From the NCBI GenBank assembly GCA_020350425.1, contig CP070716.1:1-53306 (forward strand): a DNA stretch of 53,306 bases. The letters are read 5' to 3'. The notes under the pieces were generated by a model. That model did no database searches and was not told the DNA's origin. It worked only from the letters and a program-made list of their open reading frames with translations. This document shows positions 26,953 to 36,463 of this stretch, piece after piece. Positions within the stretch are counted from its first letter, which is position 1. Every line of letters begins with the position of its first letter. Made by a program: the position numbers and the translations under genes. This DNA is from Gemmatimonadota bacterium (GTDB taxonomy: Bacteria > Gemmatimonadota > Gemmatimonadetes > Gemmatimonadales > GWC2-71-9).

Positions 26953-27854
26953 CGGAGGATGTCGACGTCGAGGCCCACCCGGTACGTGGCCCCGATGTCG
27001 TTGAGCCCGCTGCCCCGGGCGACGGAGATCACGTAGCGGCCGATCTGCACGCCCAGGCCCAAGCCCAGCCGCCACGCCCGCTCGCCGTACGCCGACTCGC
27101 TGGTCGCGGCGAAGTCGACGCGCACCTGCCGGTTGATGAGCACGCCGCCGGCGAGCGTGTGCTCGAGGTCGCCGGAGGCGCGGTAGGTGGTGCCGTACCG
27201 CAGCGCGAGCAGCGTCGACGTGCCGGCAATGCCCGCGCTCTCGACAGGTACGGCCTCGATTCCCACGTAAAGATCGGTGCCGTCGGTTGTGCTGAAGTCG
27301 AACGGAAAGAAGTGGCTGGCGGCCGCCACGGTGATGCGGCGGTGGAGCTGCAGCCGGAATCCGGCGTCGAGCGTGAGGCCACCGTCGCGCTCGGTGTCGA
27401 ATCGCGCATCGTGCATCTCGAGCATGGCACCCACGGCCAGCGCGCCACGCCGGTACGACGTTCTGAGTCCCAGCAGCTGTTCGTAGACGGGAATCGACCC
27501 GTCCTCGCTGCTGGGCGACGTCGTCGTCCGCACCAGATCGCGGACGTCAATGCGACCGTACAGCAACCCAACGCGCCACCCCGCGCCGAGCGCCTTGTCC
27601 GCTCCCACCAGCACCCCGCCCATCTTGAGAGCCTCGGGCGTCTGCACGACCTGCACTCCTGCAGCCAGGCTGGCGTCACGGACCGGGGCCGCGGGGTTCC
27701 AGAAGGCCGCCGTGACGCCCGTCTCCAGCGCCGCGGGTGTCGAGAGCGATGTCGCCGTCACGCGCCAGAGGTCGGCAGCGGATGGCGCCTGCGCGAAGAG
27801 GGGTGCCGGTGCCGTACCCAGCGCAACGAAGAGGATCAGAGAGGGCCGTCCCAC
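26949..27854 (-). CDS. Predicted outer-membrane or periplasmic beta protein
   Basis: About 301 residues from the GTG start, which gives a Sec signal (SLILFVALGTAPAPLFAQA) and follows a G-rich GGGAGGGGGG. The mature part has alternating hydrophobic/polar stretches ending in Leu/Arg (e.g. LGLGLGVQIGRYVISVARG) typical of outer-membrane barrels, and an N-terminal AAFWNPAAP motif seen in barrel proteins of the FadL/PorV-like kind. No Pfam family is recognised with certainty. TTG at 27890 is an alternative start. Overlaps rlmN by 4 bases. Confidence 0.7.
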   Translation of the reverse strand: MGRPSLILFVALGTAPAPLFAQAPSAADLWRVTATSLSTPAALETGVTAAFWNPAAPVRDASLAAGVQVVQTPEALKMGGVLVGADKALGAGWRVGLLYGRIDVRDLVRTTTSPSSEDGSIPVYEQLLGLRTSYRRGALAVGAMLEMHDARFDTERDGGLTLDAGFRLQLHRRITVAAASHFFPFDFSTTDGTDLYVGIEAVPVESAGIAGTSTLLALRYGTTYRASGDLEHTLAGGVLINRQVRVDFAATSESAYGERAWRLGLGLGVQIGRYVISVARGSGLNDIGATYRVGLDVDILR

Positions 27855-27895
27855 GCGGGAAGGTTGCCCCCCCTCCCAGCCGGGTGTCAAGCGGC

Positions 27896-27924
27896 TTGCT
27901 GGGCTCCCGGGGCGCCATTATGTT
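27896..27924 (+). promoter_or_regulatory. Candidate sigma70 promoter for aspS operon
   Basis: TTGCTG (27896-27901), a 17-base spacer and TATGTT (27919-27924), about 137 bases upstream of the aspS ATG. The leader between them shows no obvious tRNA-responsive or riboswitch structure. Confidence 0.45.
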
Positions 27925-28061
27925 CAACCAGGAACAGGACTTGGGCGATCTTGCCATTGCATCGATTCGTGAGCTGCCGGCAGCCAGAACGGACCAGCCC
28001 CGCCCCCGCGCGGCTTCCCTCCGCCCGTCTGTGCCACCCCCAGGGCCACTAGCCTGAGAGC

Positions 28062-29831
28062 ATGACCGCAACGGCGATGCGTACGCACCGGGCCGGTGCG
28101 CTCCGCGCGGAGCACATCGGTGCCCAGGTGAGGCTCGGAGGGTGGATCCACCGCCGCCGGGATCTCGGCGGGCTGATCTTCCTCGACCTGCGGGACCGGG
28201 ACGGGATCGTGCAGGTGTCGGTCGGGCCCGACTGGACGCCCTCCGACGTCATCGAGTCGGTCCTCGAGGTGACGACCGAGTCGGTGATCCTGGTGCGCGG
28301 CAAGGTGGTGGGCCGGCCGCAGGAGGCCCGCAACCCCGAGATGGCCACCGGCGACGTCGAAGTGCACGCGGACGCGATCCAGGTCGTGGGGCCGGCGCAC
28401 CTCGAGGCGCTGCCGATACCGGTCTGGCGCACCAAGGGCGAGGATCCGCCGTCGGAGGAGTTGCGCCTGCTGCACCGCCACCTCGACCTGAGGCGACCCG
28501 AGCTGCAACGCAACCTGGCGCTGCGGCATCGCCTGCTGCAGCGCACCCGCGCCACGCTCACCGACCTCGACTTCTACGAGGTGGAGACGCCGATCCTCAC
28601 CAAACCGACGCCCGAGGGCGCGCGGGACTATCTGGTCCCGTCGCGCGTGCACCGGGGGCAGTTCTACGCGCTCCCGCAGTCGCCCCAGCTCTACAAGCAG
28701 CTCCTCATGGTGGCGGGGTTCGACCGGTACTTCCAGGTGGCGCGCTGCTTCCGGGACGAGGATCTGCGAGCCGACCGCCAGCCGGAGTTCACGCAGATCG
28801 ACCTGGAGGCCTCGTTCGTCTCGCCGGAGGATGTGTACGGCGTGCTGGAGACGCTGTTCGTGGCGCTGTGGGAGGAGGCGGGATTCGCCGTGAGCGCACC
28901 GTTCCGGCGGCTGCCCTTCGACGAAGCGATGGAGCGGTACGGCACCGACAAGCCGGACCTGCGGTTCGGGCTCGAGCTGGAGGACGTGAGCGAGTTGGTG
29001 CGGGGCTTCCGGGCGTTCGAGCAGATCCTGAGTGAAGGCGGGCGCGTCCGCGGCATTCGGGTGCCGGGAGGTGCCGTGCTCACGCGCAAGGACGTGGATG
29101 CGCTGACCGAGCTGGCCAGGCATGCGGGCTTGGGCGGGCTCGCCACGCTCAAGCACCAGGATGGGAAGCTCAGCGGGCCGCTCTCCAAGATCGACGGCAT
29201 GTCGGCCGGTGCGGCGCGGCTCGAGGATGGTGACCTGCTGGTGGCGACGGCCGGGCCGGACAGCCTCACGTCGGTGGTGCTCGATCGGGTGCGGCGCGCC
29301 GTGATCGCACGCCTGGCCCTCGTGCCGACGCAGGAGCACGGCTTCGCGTGGGTCTACGACTTCCCGCTGTTCGAGTGGGACCGCGAGAGCCAGTCGTGGC
29401 TCGTCGCCCACCACCCCTTCACCGCACCCCATCCCGACGACGTCGAGCGCCTCCTCCAGGGAGATCGCTCCGCCGTGCGCGCGTTGCACTACGATCTGGT
29501 GTACAACGGCCACGAACTCGGAAGCGGGTCAATCCGCATCACCGACTCGGAAGTACAGCTGCTCGTTCTCGATCTCCTCGGGATCTCCCAGCAGGAGGCC
29601 GAGCGCCGCTTCGGCTTCCTGCTCCGAGCGCTGCGTGCCGGCGCGCCCCCGCACGGCGGGTTCGCCGTCGGGTTCGACCGGGTGGTGATGCTCCTTGCCG
29701 GCGCCGACAACCTGCGGGACGTGATCGCATTTCCCAAGACCACCGCGGCGCGGGCGCTGTTCGAGGACGCTCCCACGGAGCTTGACCCGGCGGAGTTGAG
29801 CGAGCTCGCACTCAAGGTGGATAACGCGTGA
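28062..29831 (+). CDS. aspS: Aspartyl-tRNA synthetase
   Basis: Charges tRNA-Asp. 589 residues, bacterial type: N-terminal anticodon-binding OB fold (VRLGGWIHRRRDLGGLIFLDLRD), class II core with motif 2 FRDEDLRADRQPEFTQ and motif 3 GFDRVVML, and the bacterial GAD insertion at ~290-415. Whether it is strictly discriminating or also charges tRNA-Asn cannot be read here; no gatCAB or asnS is in the window. Overlaps phoH as GTGA. Confidence 0.97.
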   Translation: MTATAMRTHRAGALRAEHIGAQVRLGGWIHRRRDLGGLIFLDLRDRDGIVQVSVGPDWTPSDVIESVLEVTTESVILVRGKVVGRPQEARNPEMATGDVEVHADAIQVVGPAHLEALPIPVWRTKGEDPPSEELRLLHRHLDLRRPELQRNLALRHRLLQRTRATLTDLDFYEVETPILTKPTPEGARDYLVPSRVHRGQFYALPQSPQLYKQLLMVAGFDRYFQVARCFRDEDLRADRQPEFTQIDLEASFVSPEDVYGVLETLFVALWEEAGFAVSAPFRRLPFDEAMERYGTDKPDLRFGLELEDVSELVRGFRAFEQILSEGGRVRGIRVPGGAVLTRKDVDALTELARHAGLGGLATLKHQDGKLSGPLSKIDGMSAGAARLEDGDLLVATAGPDSLTSVVLDRVRRAVIARLALVPTQEHGFAWVYDFPLFEWDRESQSWLVAHHPFTAPHPDDVERLLQGDRSAVRALHYDLVYNGHELGSGSIRITDSEVQLLVLDLLGISQQEAERRFGFLLRALRAGAPPHGGFAVGFDRVVMLLAGADNLRDVIAFPKTTAARALFEDAPTELDPAELSELALKVDNA

Positions 29832-30781
29832 GTCAGGACGTCACGCATCGCATCTCGGCCGAGGGCGCCGACCTGCTGGCGCTCGCAGGCGTCAACGACG
29901 GTAACCTGCAGCAGCTCGAAGAGGTAACCGGGGTGCGCGTCACGCTGCGCGGCGAGCGGGTCACGCTCGCGGGGGAGCTGGAGGCGGTGGAGCGCGCGAC
30001 GCGCATTGCCACGGCGATGATCGACCTGGCACGCATGGGGGAGACGGTGAGCCCGGAGGACGTACAGCGTTTGGCGGCCAACGGTGGAAGGGACGCTGCC
30101 CAGCTGGCCAACGGCAACTACAAGATTGCGCTGCCCGGGATGCGCCGCGTGGTGCAACCCAAGTCAGCCGGCCAGCAGGCGTACGTCGAAGCGATGCGGG
30201 ACAACGACATCGTGATCGGCGTGGGCCCGGCGGGAACGGGGAAGACCTACCTAGCGGTGGCGATGGGGGTCGAGGCCCTCGCCCGCAAGCGCGTGCGGCG
30301 GCTCGTGCTGGCCCGACCCGCCGTGGAGGCCGGGGAGCGATTGGGGTTCCTGCCGGGAGACCTGCAGGCCAAGGTCGACCCGTACCTGCGTCCCCTCTAC
30401 GATGCGCTGGAAGACATGATGCCGTACGACCGCATCCAGCGGGCGTTGGAGACCCGGACGATCGAGATCGCTCCCCTCGGCTACATGCGGGGTCGCACGC
30501 TGCAGGACGCCTTCGTGATCCTCGACGAGGCGCAGAACGTGAGCGGCGGACAGATGAAGATGTTCCTCACCCGGCTCGGCCTCAACTCACGGGCCGTGTT
30601 GTGCGGCGACAAGACACAGGTCGACCTGCCGAGCCGAGAGGAGTCGGGCCTGATCCAGATCGAGCGCATTCTTCCCGGGATCGATGGGGTGGCATTCTGC
30701 TACCTGGACGAGCGCGACGTGGTGCGGCACAGGCTGGTCCGGGAGATCATCCGGGCCTACGCGGAGGATGAGGAGGCATGA
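29828..30781 (+). CDS. phoH: PhoH-family ATPase
   Basis: 317 residues. N-terminal KH-like segment (~1-90), then a P-loop domain with Walker A GPAGTGKT (~134-141) and Walker B AFVILDEAQN. LARPAVEAGERLGFLPGD and LTRLGLNSRAVLCGDKTQVDLP are PhoH signatures. Bacterial PhoH proteins are RNA-related ATPases and often neighbour ybeY, as here; the precise job is unsettled. GTG start in aspS stop. Confidence 0.95.
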   Translation: MSQDVTHRISAEGADLLALAGVNDGNLQQLEEVTGVRVTLRGERVTLAGELEAVERATRIATAMIDLARMGETVSPEDVQRLAANGGRDAAQLANGNYKIALPGMRRVVQPKSAGQQAYVEAMRDNDIVIGVGPAGTGKTYLAVAMGVEALARKRVRRLVLARPAVEAGERLGFLPGDLQAKVDPYLRPLYDALEDMMPYDRIQRALETRTIEIAPLGYMRGRTLQDAFVILDEAQNVSGGQMKMFLTRLGLNSRAVLCGDKTQVDLPSREESGLIQIERILPGIDGVAFCYLDERDVVRHRLVREIIRAYAEDEEA

Positions 30782-32982
30782 GTCGCGACGGACGCCCCAC
30801 ACTCAACCTGGAGCTCGCGCCGAGCCGGATTCCGGCCGCGGTCGCGTTCCACGGGTTGCGCTGGGGGCTCATGGTGCTGCTCGGGGTGCTGACCTACCTC
30901 GCGTTTCCGGTCGCTGGTGGAACGCAGGCGCCCGTGCTGCAGCCCGGGGACGTGGCGCCCGAGCGCGTCATCGCGCCGTTCGAGTTCGACGTGCGGAAGT
31001 CTTCTGCGGAGATCGAGCGGGAGGCGGCGGCGCTGGAGGCGACCGCTCGTCCCATCTATGAATTCCGGGCGGCCGTGGTGGACACCGTGCTGGCGGCCGC
31101 CGACTCGCTGTTCGCCGCGCTGCAGGCGGCGGCGCCCGAATCGCTGGTGGCCGGGGCGCAGGTACGCGGCGTGCGCCTGACGCCGGAGGAGGTGAGCTAC
31201 CTGACGGGTGCGGCGCGGCTCGCGGCGTTCGGCGAGGCCTCGCGCCGGTTCCTGCGGCGCCAGCTGCGGCGGGGGGTCGCCGAGTCCCGGTCCCTGGGGG
31301 CCGAGATCGTTCCCGAGGTGATCGTGCGCCGCAACGGTTCCGAGGGGGTCGCGCGACGCGATACGCTCCTGACGTACGAGCAGGTGCTGCAAGCGCGCTC
31401 CGCGGGGCACCCCGATCCGAACTCGCCGGTGGGTGATCAGATCTACGTGAAGCTGATCAACGGGCTGTTCCGGCCGACCTTGATCCCAAACACCACGGAA
31501 TACGAGATCCGGAAGCAGGAGCTGAGGGCGAGCGTCGATACGGTCAAGTATCACGTGCGGGAGAACGAGCGCATCGTGGACGCCAATGAGGTCGTGACGG
31601 ACGAGGTCTACGGGCGCCTCTTCGCCCTGAATCAGGCGCAGCTCGAGCGCGGTGGCGGTGCGGGCGCGACCGCGACCGGTACCCTCGGCCAGATGCTCAC
31701 GAATGGCCTGGTTCTCACGGTGTTCTGGTTGCTCGTCATGCTCTACCGACCGGACACCTACCGTGTCTTCAGGCGCATTCTGGTGCTGAGCGTCCTGTTC
31801 GGGCTCGTGATTGCCGGCGCCGCCGTCAACCGGGCGTTCATCACGGACTCCCCCGAGCTCATTCCGATCCCGTTCGCGGCGATGCTGGTCACCGTGCTGT
31901 TCCGGGGGCGCGTCGCCATGGTCGGGGCCATGGTGCTGGCGATCCTGATCGGATCGCAGGCGGCCTACGCCGGAGTGGACTCGCTGTTCATCGCGCTGGT
32001 GGGCGGCGTGGCGGCGGCGGTCAGCGTGCGGACCATGCGCCGACGCAACCAGTTTCTCACGGCGGTCGTGCTGGTCGCTGCCGCGTACCTGCTCGCCGGG
32101 GTGGCCGTGGGACTTCGGTTGGATTGGTCCGCCGTCGAGATGGGCCTGACCGGGCTGCGGGGCGGCCTGAATGCGCTTGCGTCGGGGGCCCTCGCCTTCA
32201 TGCTGCTTCCCGTGGTGGAGTCCGTCAGCGGGGTGACGACCGACGTCACGCTCCTCGAGCTCTCGGATCCGGATCGCTCCCTGCTGCGGCGGCTCGCCAC
32301 GGAAGCGCCCGGCACGTACGCCCACAGCATCGCCATGGCGAACCTCTGCGAACCGGCGTGCAACGCCGTCGGCGCCAACGGCCTGTTGGCCCGCGTGGGG
32401 TGCTACTATCACGACGTCGGCAAGCTCAAGAAGCCGCAGTTCTTCGTCGAGAATCAGACCCCGGGGATGAACCCGCACGACAAGCTCAAGCCCGAGGTGT
32501 CCGCGGGCATCATTCGCAACCATGTGCGGGACGGCCTCGCCCTGGCTGACGAGTACAAGCTCCCCGACGTCGTGAAGAGCTTCATTCCTGAGCACCACGG
32601 AACGATGGAGATCACCTACTTCCTCGAGCGGGCGCGCAGCCGGGAGGGAGGCGGGGGGGTCCGGCCCGAGGACTTCCGCTACCCGGGGCCGCGCCCGCGC
32701 ACCGTGGAGACTGCCTGTGCACTGCTCGCCGACGGAGTCGAGGCGGCGATTCGGGTGCTGGCCGAGCCGACGGCCGAGAAGGTGAGTGATGCCATCGAGC
32801 ACATCATTCGACACCGCATCGAGGCGGGACAACTGGAAGAGGCACCGCTCACGTACGCCCAGCTCGCGCGGATGAAAGAGGAGTTCGAGCGAGTGCTGGG
32901 CGGGGCGTACCACAATCGGATCGATTACCCGGCGGAAGGTGGTGGGATCGGCGCGGAGTGGGAAGCGGCGTCTGAGGCGTGA
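30778..32982 (+). CDS. 7TM-HD membrane phosphodiesterase, PgpH-like
   Basis: 734 residues. N-terminal membrane helix (~25-43), a large extracytoplasmic 7TMR-HDED domain to ~295 (VAPERVIAPFEFDV, ENERIVDANEVV), about seven membrane helices to ~465, then a cytosolic HD domain: TYAHSIAMANL, CYYHDVGKLKKPQFFVENQ (~540) and FIPEHHGT. This layout matches PgpH, which hydrolyses cyclic-di-AMP, important for osmotic and envelope control. All HD metal ligands appear intact. No c-di-AMP cyclase is in the window. phoH-pgpH-ybeY is a conserved gene order. Confidence 0.92.
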   Translation: MSRDGRPTLNLELAPSRIPAAVAFHGLRWGLMVLLGVLTYLAFPVAGGTQAPVLQPGDVAPERVIAPFEFDVRKSSAEIEREAAALEATARPIYEFRAAVVDTVLAAADSLFAALQAAAPESLVAGAQVRGVRLTPEEVSYLTGAARLAAFGEASRRFLRRQLRRGVAESRSLGAEIVPEVIVRRNGSEGVARRDTLLTYEQVLQARSAGHPDPNSPVGDQIYVKLINGLFRPTLIPNTTEYEIRKQELRASVDTVKYHVRENERIVDANEVVTDEVYGRLFALNQAQLERGGGAGATATGTLGQMLTNGLVLTVFWLLVMLYRPDTYRVFRRILVLSVLFGLVIAGAAVNRAFITDSPELIPIPFAAMLVTVLFRGRVAMVGAMVLAILIGSQAAYAGVDSLFIALVGGVAAAVSVRTMRRRNQFLTAVVLVAAAYLLAGVAVGLRLDWSAVEMGLTGLRGGLNALASGALAFMLLPVVESVSGVTTDVTLLELSDPDRSLLRRLATEAPGTYAHSIAMANLCEPACNAVGANGLLARVGCYYHDVGKLKKPQFFVENQTPGMNPHDKLKPEVSAGIIRNHVRDGLALADEYKLPDVVKSFIPEHHGTMEITYFLERARSREGGGGVRPEDFRYPGPRPRTVETACALLADGVEAAIRVLAEPTAEKVSDAIEHIIRHRIEAGQLEEAPLTYAQLARMKEEFERVLGGAYHNRIDYPAEGGGIGAEWEAASEA

Positions 32983-33412
32983 CCTGCGGGTGACCGATCC
33001 GGACGCGACGCTCGGAGTTTCAGCGGCGACCGTGCAGCGCTGGGCTAGGCGCGTGCTGGACGGTGAGGGCGTGGGCGATGCCGCGCTCAGCATCACCTTT
33101 CTAGGCGGCCCCAAGATGCGCGGAATGAATCGACGCGCGCTGGGGCGCGATCGGGCCACCGACGTGATCGCCTTCAGCCTGCCTCACGTGGGTTCCGTGA
33201 CCGGAGACATCTACATCTGTCCCCCGGTGGCACGGCGTGCCGCCCGGGAGGCAGGCGTGACGGAGCGGGAGGAAATGCTGCGCCTGGTCGTGCACGGCGT
33301 GTTGCACGTCGTAGGGTACGACCACCCCGGTGGGGCGGGGCGCACCCGCTCGGCGATGTGGCGGCGCCAGGAGGGGTACGTGGAGCGGCTGATGAGCCGG
33401 CCTGCCCGATGA
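32939..33412 (+). CDS. ybeY: Endoribonuclease YbeY
   Basis: Zn-dependent rRNA maturation and quality-control endonuclease. Up to 157 residues. The metal site is HGVLHVVGYDH; ATDVIAFSLPH and GDIYICPPVARR are standard YbeY motifs. The start is uncertain: GTG 32939 keeps the first beta strand (DLRVTDP) but overlaps pgpH by 44 bases, whereas GTG 32990 sits 7 bases after the pgpH stop but would lose that strand. Next gene overlaps as ATGA. Confidence 0.9.
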   Translation: MVGSARSGKRRLRRDLRVTDPDATLGVSAATVQRWARRVLDGEGVGDAALSITFLGGPKMRGMNRRALGRDRATDVIAFSLPHVGSVTGDIYICPPVARRAAREAGVTEREEMLRLVVHGVLHVVGYDHPGGAGRTRSAMWRRQEGYVERLMSRPAR

Positions 33413-34614
33413 GCGGGACCTGGACGGTGTGGGGTGAACTCCTGGTGGTGGCGGCCGCCGCCGTGTGGGCCGGGCTCTTGGTGCTGGCCGACGAGGCCCC
33501 TGCGCTGCCGCGGGCGCTGGGAGATCCGCCAGGGGCACCCCGCGAGCCCATTCCCTTGCACCGGGCGCTCCAGGTAGGGCGGGTGGCGTTGCTCACGGTG
33601 GCCGGGGTGGCGGCGGCGAGTGCGATCGAGTGGTGGCGGCGCCCCACTGGCGAGGCGGTGACCGCTCTGGCCCTGACCGGCGCGCTGCTCTACCTGGTGA
33701 CCGACGCGCTTCCCCGGGGCATCGGCGTGCTGCTTCCGCGCCGCGCCTCGGCGGTGGTCCCTGCGGCGCGCCGTAGCCTGGTCGTGTTTGCGCCACTGCT
33801 GGACGTCGCCACTGGCATGGTGCGGCTGCTGCAGAGGCTGCTCCCGGCGCGCGCACCGACCATTCGGGGGCTGGGTGAGGGAGAGCGGGACGTGCTGGCC
33901 AGTGTGGCCTCGCTGCGCGACGGCATCGTCGCGGAGGCGATGACGCCGCGACTGGACATTGCGGCCATCGACGTGGCGTCCGACTGGCGCGAGGTGGTCG
34001 AGACCCTCCGCCGTCAGGAGCGGGCGCGACTGCCCGTCTACGAGGGTGATCTCGACAAGATCACTGGCGTCCTGTATGCCAAGGACCTCACGCCGGTGGC
34101 GGCAGGAATATCCCCCCGGCCCAAGCGGTGGCAGGACCTCGTGCGCGCGGCGCAATTCGTGCCGGAATCGAAGTCGCTCGTGAGCCAGCTCAGGGACTTC
34201 CAGCGTGGTCCGAGCCACATCGCGATCGTGGTGGATGAGTTTGGCGGCACCTCAGGACTCATCACCCTGGAGGACGTGCTCGAGGAGATCGTCGGTGAGA
34301 TCTACGGGGAGTACGATCGCGAGGAGCGACCCCCGGTCACGAGCGAGGGAGACGACAAGTTCTGGGTGGACGGCACGGTCACGCTGGATGACCTGTCGGA
34401 ATCCCTCGCCACCACGATCGACCGGCAGGACGTGAGCACCGTCGGGGGCCTGATCTACTCGGAGCTGGGGCGGGTGCCGCGGCCGGGAGAGGAGCTGCGC
34501 ATCGGCGAATTCCGCGTTGTCGTGGAGCAGGTCATCCGGCGCCGGATTCGGCGGGTGTACTTCGAGCGGCGGTCTGGGGCGGCGGTCGACGACGGGGGGA
34601 AGGTGGCGCCGTGA
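33409..34614 (+). CDS. CorC/HlyC-type CBS membrane protein (first of two)
   Basis: 401 residues. A divergent DUF21/CNNM-like membrane region (~1-150; VTDALPRGIGVLLPRRAS resembles the conserved PK loop) is followed by EAMTPRLDIAAID, a CBS pair (RARLPVYEGDLDKITGVLYAKDL, HIAIVVDEFGGTSGLITLEDVLEEIVGEIYGEYD) and a C-terminal CorC_HlyC domain. Such proteins are linked to Mg/Co efflux or membrane repair. A paralogue follows directly and mgtE is two genes on, pointing to divalent-cation handling. Confidence 0.88.
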   Translation: MSGTWTVWGELLVVAAAAVWAGLLVLADEAPALPRALGDPPGAPREPIPLHRALQVGRVALLTVAGVAAASAIEWWRRPTGEAVTALALTGALLYLVTDALPRGIGVLLPRRASAVVPAARRSLVVFAPLLDVATGMVRLLQRLLPARAPTIRGLGEGERDVLASVASLRDGIVAEAMTPRLDIAAIDVASDWREVVETLRRQERARLPVYEGDLDKITGVLYAKDLTPVAAGISPRPKRWQDLVRAAQFVPESKSLVSQLRDFQRGPSHIAIVVDEFGGTSGLITLEDVLEEIVGEIYGEYDREERPPVTSEGDDKFWVDGTVTLDDLSESLATTIDRQDVSTVGGLIYSELGRVPRPGEELRIGEFRVVVEQVIRRRIRRVYFERRSGAAVDDGGKVAP

Positions 34615-35801
34615 CGGCCTGGATCCTCGTGGCTGCCGGCGCGCTGGTGGCCGGACTCGGCATGCTGGCAGCGGTGGCGGCCGGCGCGGTGCGGCGCGTG
34701 GAGCTGTACCGTTGGGCAGCGCGCGGCAAACCGGGGGGAGGTGCCGCGGGCGTGCTGCTGGCTGCGCCGGGCCGGATCGTCCGCACCGCACAGGGGCTGG
34801 TGACCGGTGGGGCACTGCTGGCGGGCTTCGGGCTGGCCGCGCTGACCGCCCGGCTACCGGCTCCGCTGGGGGCGGCGGCGATCCTGCTGGTGGGGATCCC
34901 GGCGGTGCTCGCGGCGTGCTACTCCGTACCCCGCGTCGCCGGGCGACGCTGGCCGGAGGGAGTCCTGCGACGCATGGTCCCGTGGCTCGGCAGGATCGGA
35001 GTGTTGTTCGCCCCGTTTGCCCCGAGGGCGCCGCAGTCGCGGGGCCGCGCGGCCCTCGACCAAGGTCTGCAGCCCGCCCGCGCGGACGAGCCCGATGACG
35101 GTGCCGAGCTGCCGGAGCTCTCGGGCATTCTCGCGTTCATCGAGCGGCCCGTGCGCGAAGTGATGACGCCGCGCACCGAGATCGTCGCCGTGCGGGAGGG
35201 GACCTCCGTCGAGGACGTAGGCCGGGTGTTCACCGAGTCGGGATACTCTCGCCTCCCGATCTACAGTGAGTCGCTCGACAACATTCGCGGAATGATCTAC
35301 GCCTTCGACTTGCTCAAGATCACGCCGGGAGCGGAGTTGCCGCTCAGGCCGGTGACGACTGCTCCGGGCTCGAAACGCTGTTCCGACCTGCTGTTCGAGA
35401 TGCAGGGCGAGCGGCACCAGGTGGCGGTGGTGCTCGACGAGTACGGCGGCACGGCGGGCGTGGTCACGTTCGACGACCTGTTGCGGGAGTTGGTGAGCGA
35501 CCTCTTCGGGGAGCAGACCGTGCGAGCCGGGGAGCGGAGCGCAGCACCGGAGCTGGTCGAGGCCACGGGTGCGACGCCGACAGATGACATCGCCGCGCGA
35601 TTCGACGTCGAGCTGCCGGCGGACACCGAGACGCTCGGGGGCTTGCTGGCGCAGGCGGCCGGACGTATTCCCCAAACGGGGGAGCGCTATGCGCTCGGTG
35701 GGCTGGAGTTCGACGTACTGGAGGCGACGCCGACGCGGCTCGTGCGGGTCCTGGTACGGCGCGGACCCGTACGGACGATTTCACTTGGAGGAGGAGCGTG
35801 A
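34611..35801 (+). CDS. CorC/HlyC-type CBS membrane protein (second of two)
   Basis: 396 residues, paralogous to the preceding gene. Hydrophobic N-terminal region (~1-140) with a degenerate DUF21 pattern, then REVMTPRTEIVAV, the CBS pair (YSRLPIYSESLDNIRGMIYAFDLL, VAVVLDEYGGTAGVVTFDDLLRELVSDLFGE) and CorC_HlyC domain. It retains the cytosolic part better than the membrane part. GTG start in a GTGA overlap. Two diverged copies could form a heteromer; this is inference. Confidence 0.88.
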   Translation: MTAWILVAAGALVAGLGMLAAVAAGAVRRVELYRWAARGKPGGGAAGVLLAAPGRIVRTAQGLVTGGALLAGFGLAALTARLPAPLGAAAILLVGIPAVLAACYSVPRVAGRRWPEGVLRRMVPWLGRIGVLFAPFAPRAPQSRGRAALDQGLQPARADEPDDGAELPELSGILAFIERPVREVMTPRTEIVAVREGTSVEDVGRVFTESGYSRLPIYSESLDNIRGMIYAFDLLKITPGAELPLRPVTTAPGSKRCSDLLFEMQGERHQVAVVLDEYGGTAGVVTFDDLLRELVSDLFGEQTVRAGERSAAPELVEATGATPTDDIAARFDVELPADTETLGGLLAQAAGRIPQTGERYALGGLEFDVLEATPTRLVRVLVRRGPVRTISLGGGA

Positions 35802-36463
35802 CGGTGAAGCCCAGGGCGAAGAGGCTGCGGCGCTATTTCTTCACTGGCCTCGTCGTGATCGCGCCGGTCGGCGTCACGGCCGTCGTGCTCGTGTGGCTGT
35901 TTCGCCAGATCGACAACATTCTCGGCACGCCCCTGCAGACGATGCTGGGATTCCGCATCCCGGGCCTCGGACTGGTGCTCCTGGTGCTCGCCGTCACGGT
36001 TGTGGGATGGGCGGTGCACCGGGCGGCGGGGCGCCAGTTTCTGCATTTCTGGAACGAGGCGTTGGCGCGCTTCCCGCTGACGGGTCGGATCTACAACGCG
36101 ATCAGTCAGATCGTCCAGGCCGTCGTCGGCGAGCGGCGCAGCTTCTTCCAACGCACGGTGCTCATCCCATACCCCACTGAGGGGCTCTGGGCGGTGGCCT
36201 TCGTGACGAACGAGGACGCTCCGGTGATGTCGGCGCTGGTCGGTGAACCTTGCGTCAACGTCTTCGTACCCACGACACCGAATCCCACGTCAGGCTTCAT
36301 GCTGGTGGTACCGAAGGGGCGGGTGCGGGACGCCCCCATCAGCATCGACGACGCGATCAAGCTCATCATCTCGGCCGGGGCCGTAAGTCCGCTGGGTGGG
36401 CCACCCTCGATCAAGCGACGCGGGCTCGATCTGGAGTCGCTGCTCAAGGACACTCAGGGATGA
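35798..36463 (+). CDS. DUF502 family membrane protein
   Basis: 221 residues. Two membrane helices (YFFTGLVVIAPVGVTAVVLVWLF and GLGLVLLVLAVTVVGWAV) followed by a cytosolic or peripheral domain with PLTGRIYNAISQIVQAV, VLIPYPTEGLWAVAFVT, VFVPTTPNPTSGFMLVVP and a late SIDDAIKLIISAG, all characteristic of DUF502. In plants homologues are the LAZ1-unrelated COV family. The bacterial function is unknown. GTG start overlapping corC2, and ATGA overlap with mgtE. Confidence 0.93.
   Translation: MTVKPRAKRLRRYFFTGLVVIAPVGVTAVVLVWLFRQIDNILGTPLQTMLGFRIPGLGLVLLVLAVTVVGWAVHRAAGRQFLHFWNEALARFPLTGRIYNAISQIVQAVVGERRSFFQRTVLIPYPTEGLWAVAFVTNEDAPVMSALVGEPCVNVFVPTTPNPTSGFMLVVPKGRVRDAPISIDDAIKLIISAGAVSPLGGPPSIKRRGLDLESLLKDTQG

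Noticed and set aside
27924-29513. A 529-codon open frame opposite aspS
   Set aside because: Antisense of an unambiguous AspRS; no domain features.
30757-33159. An 800-codon open frame opposite pgpH and phoH ends
   Set aside because: Antisense of motif-bearing genes; composition dominated by Arg, His and Gln.
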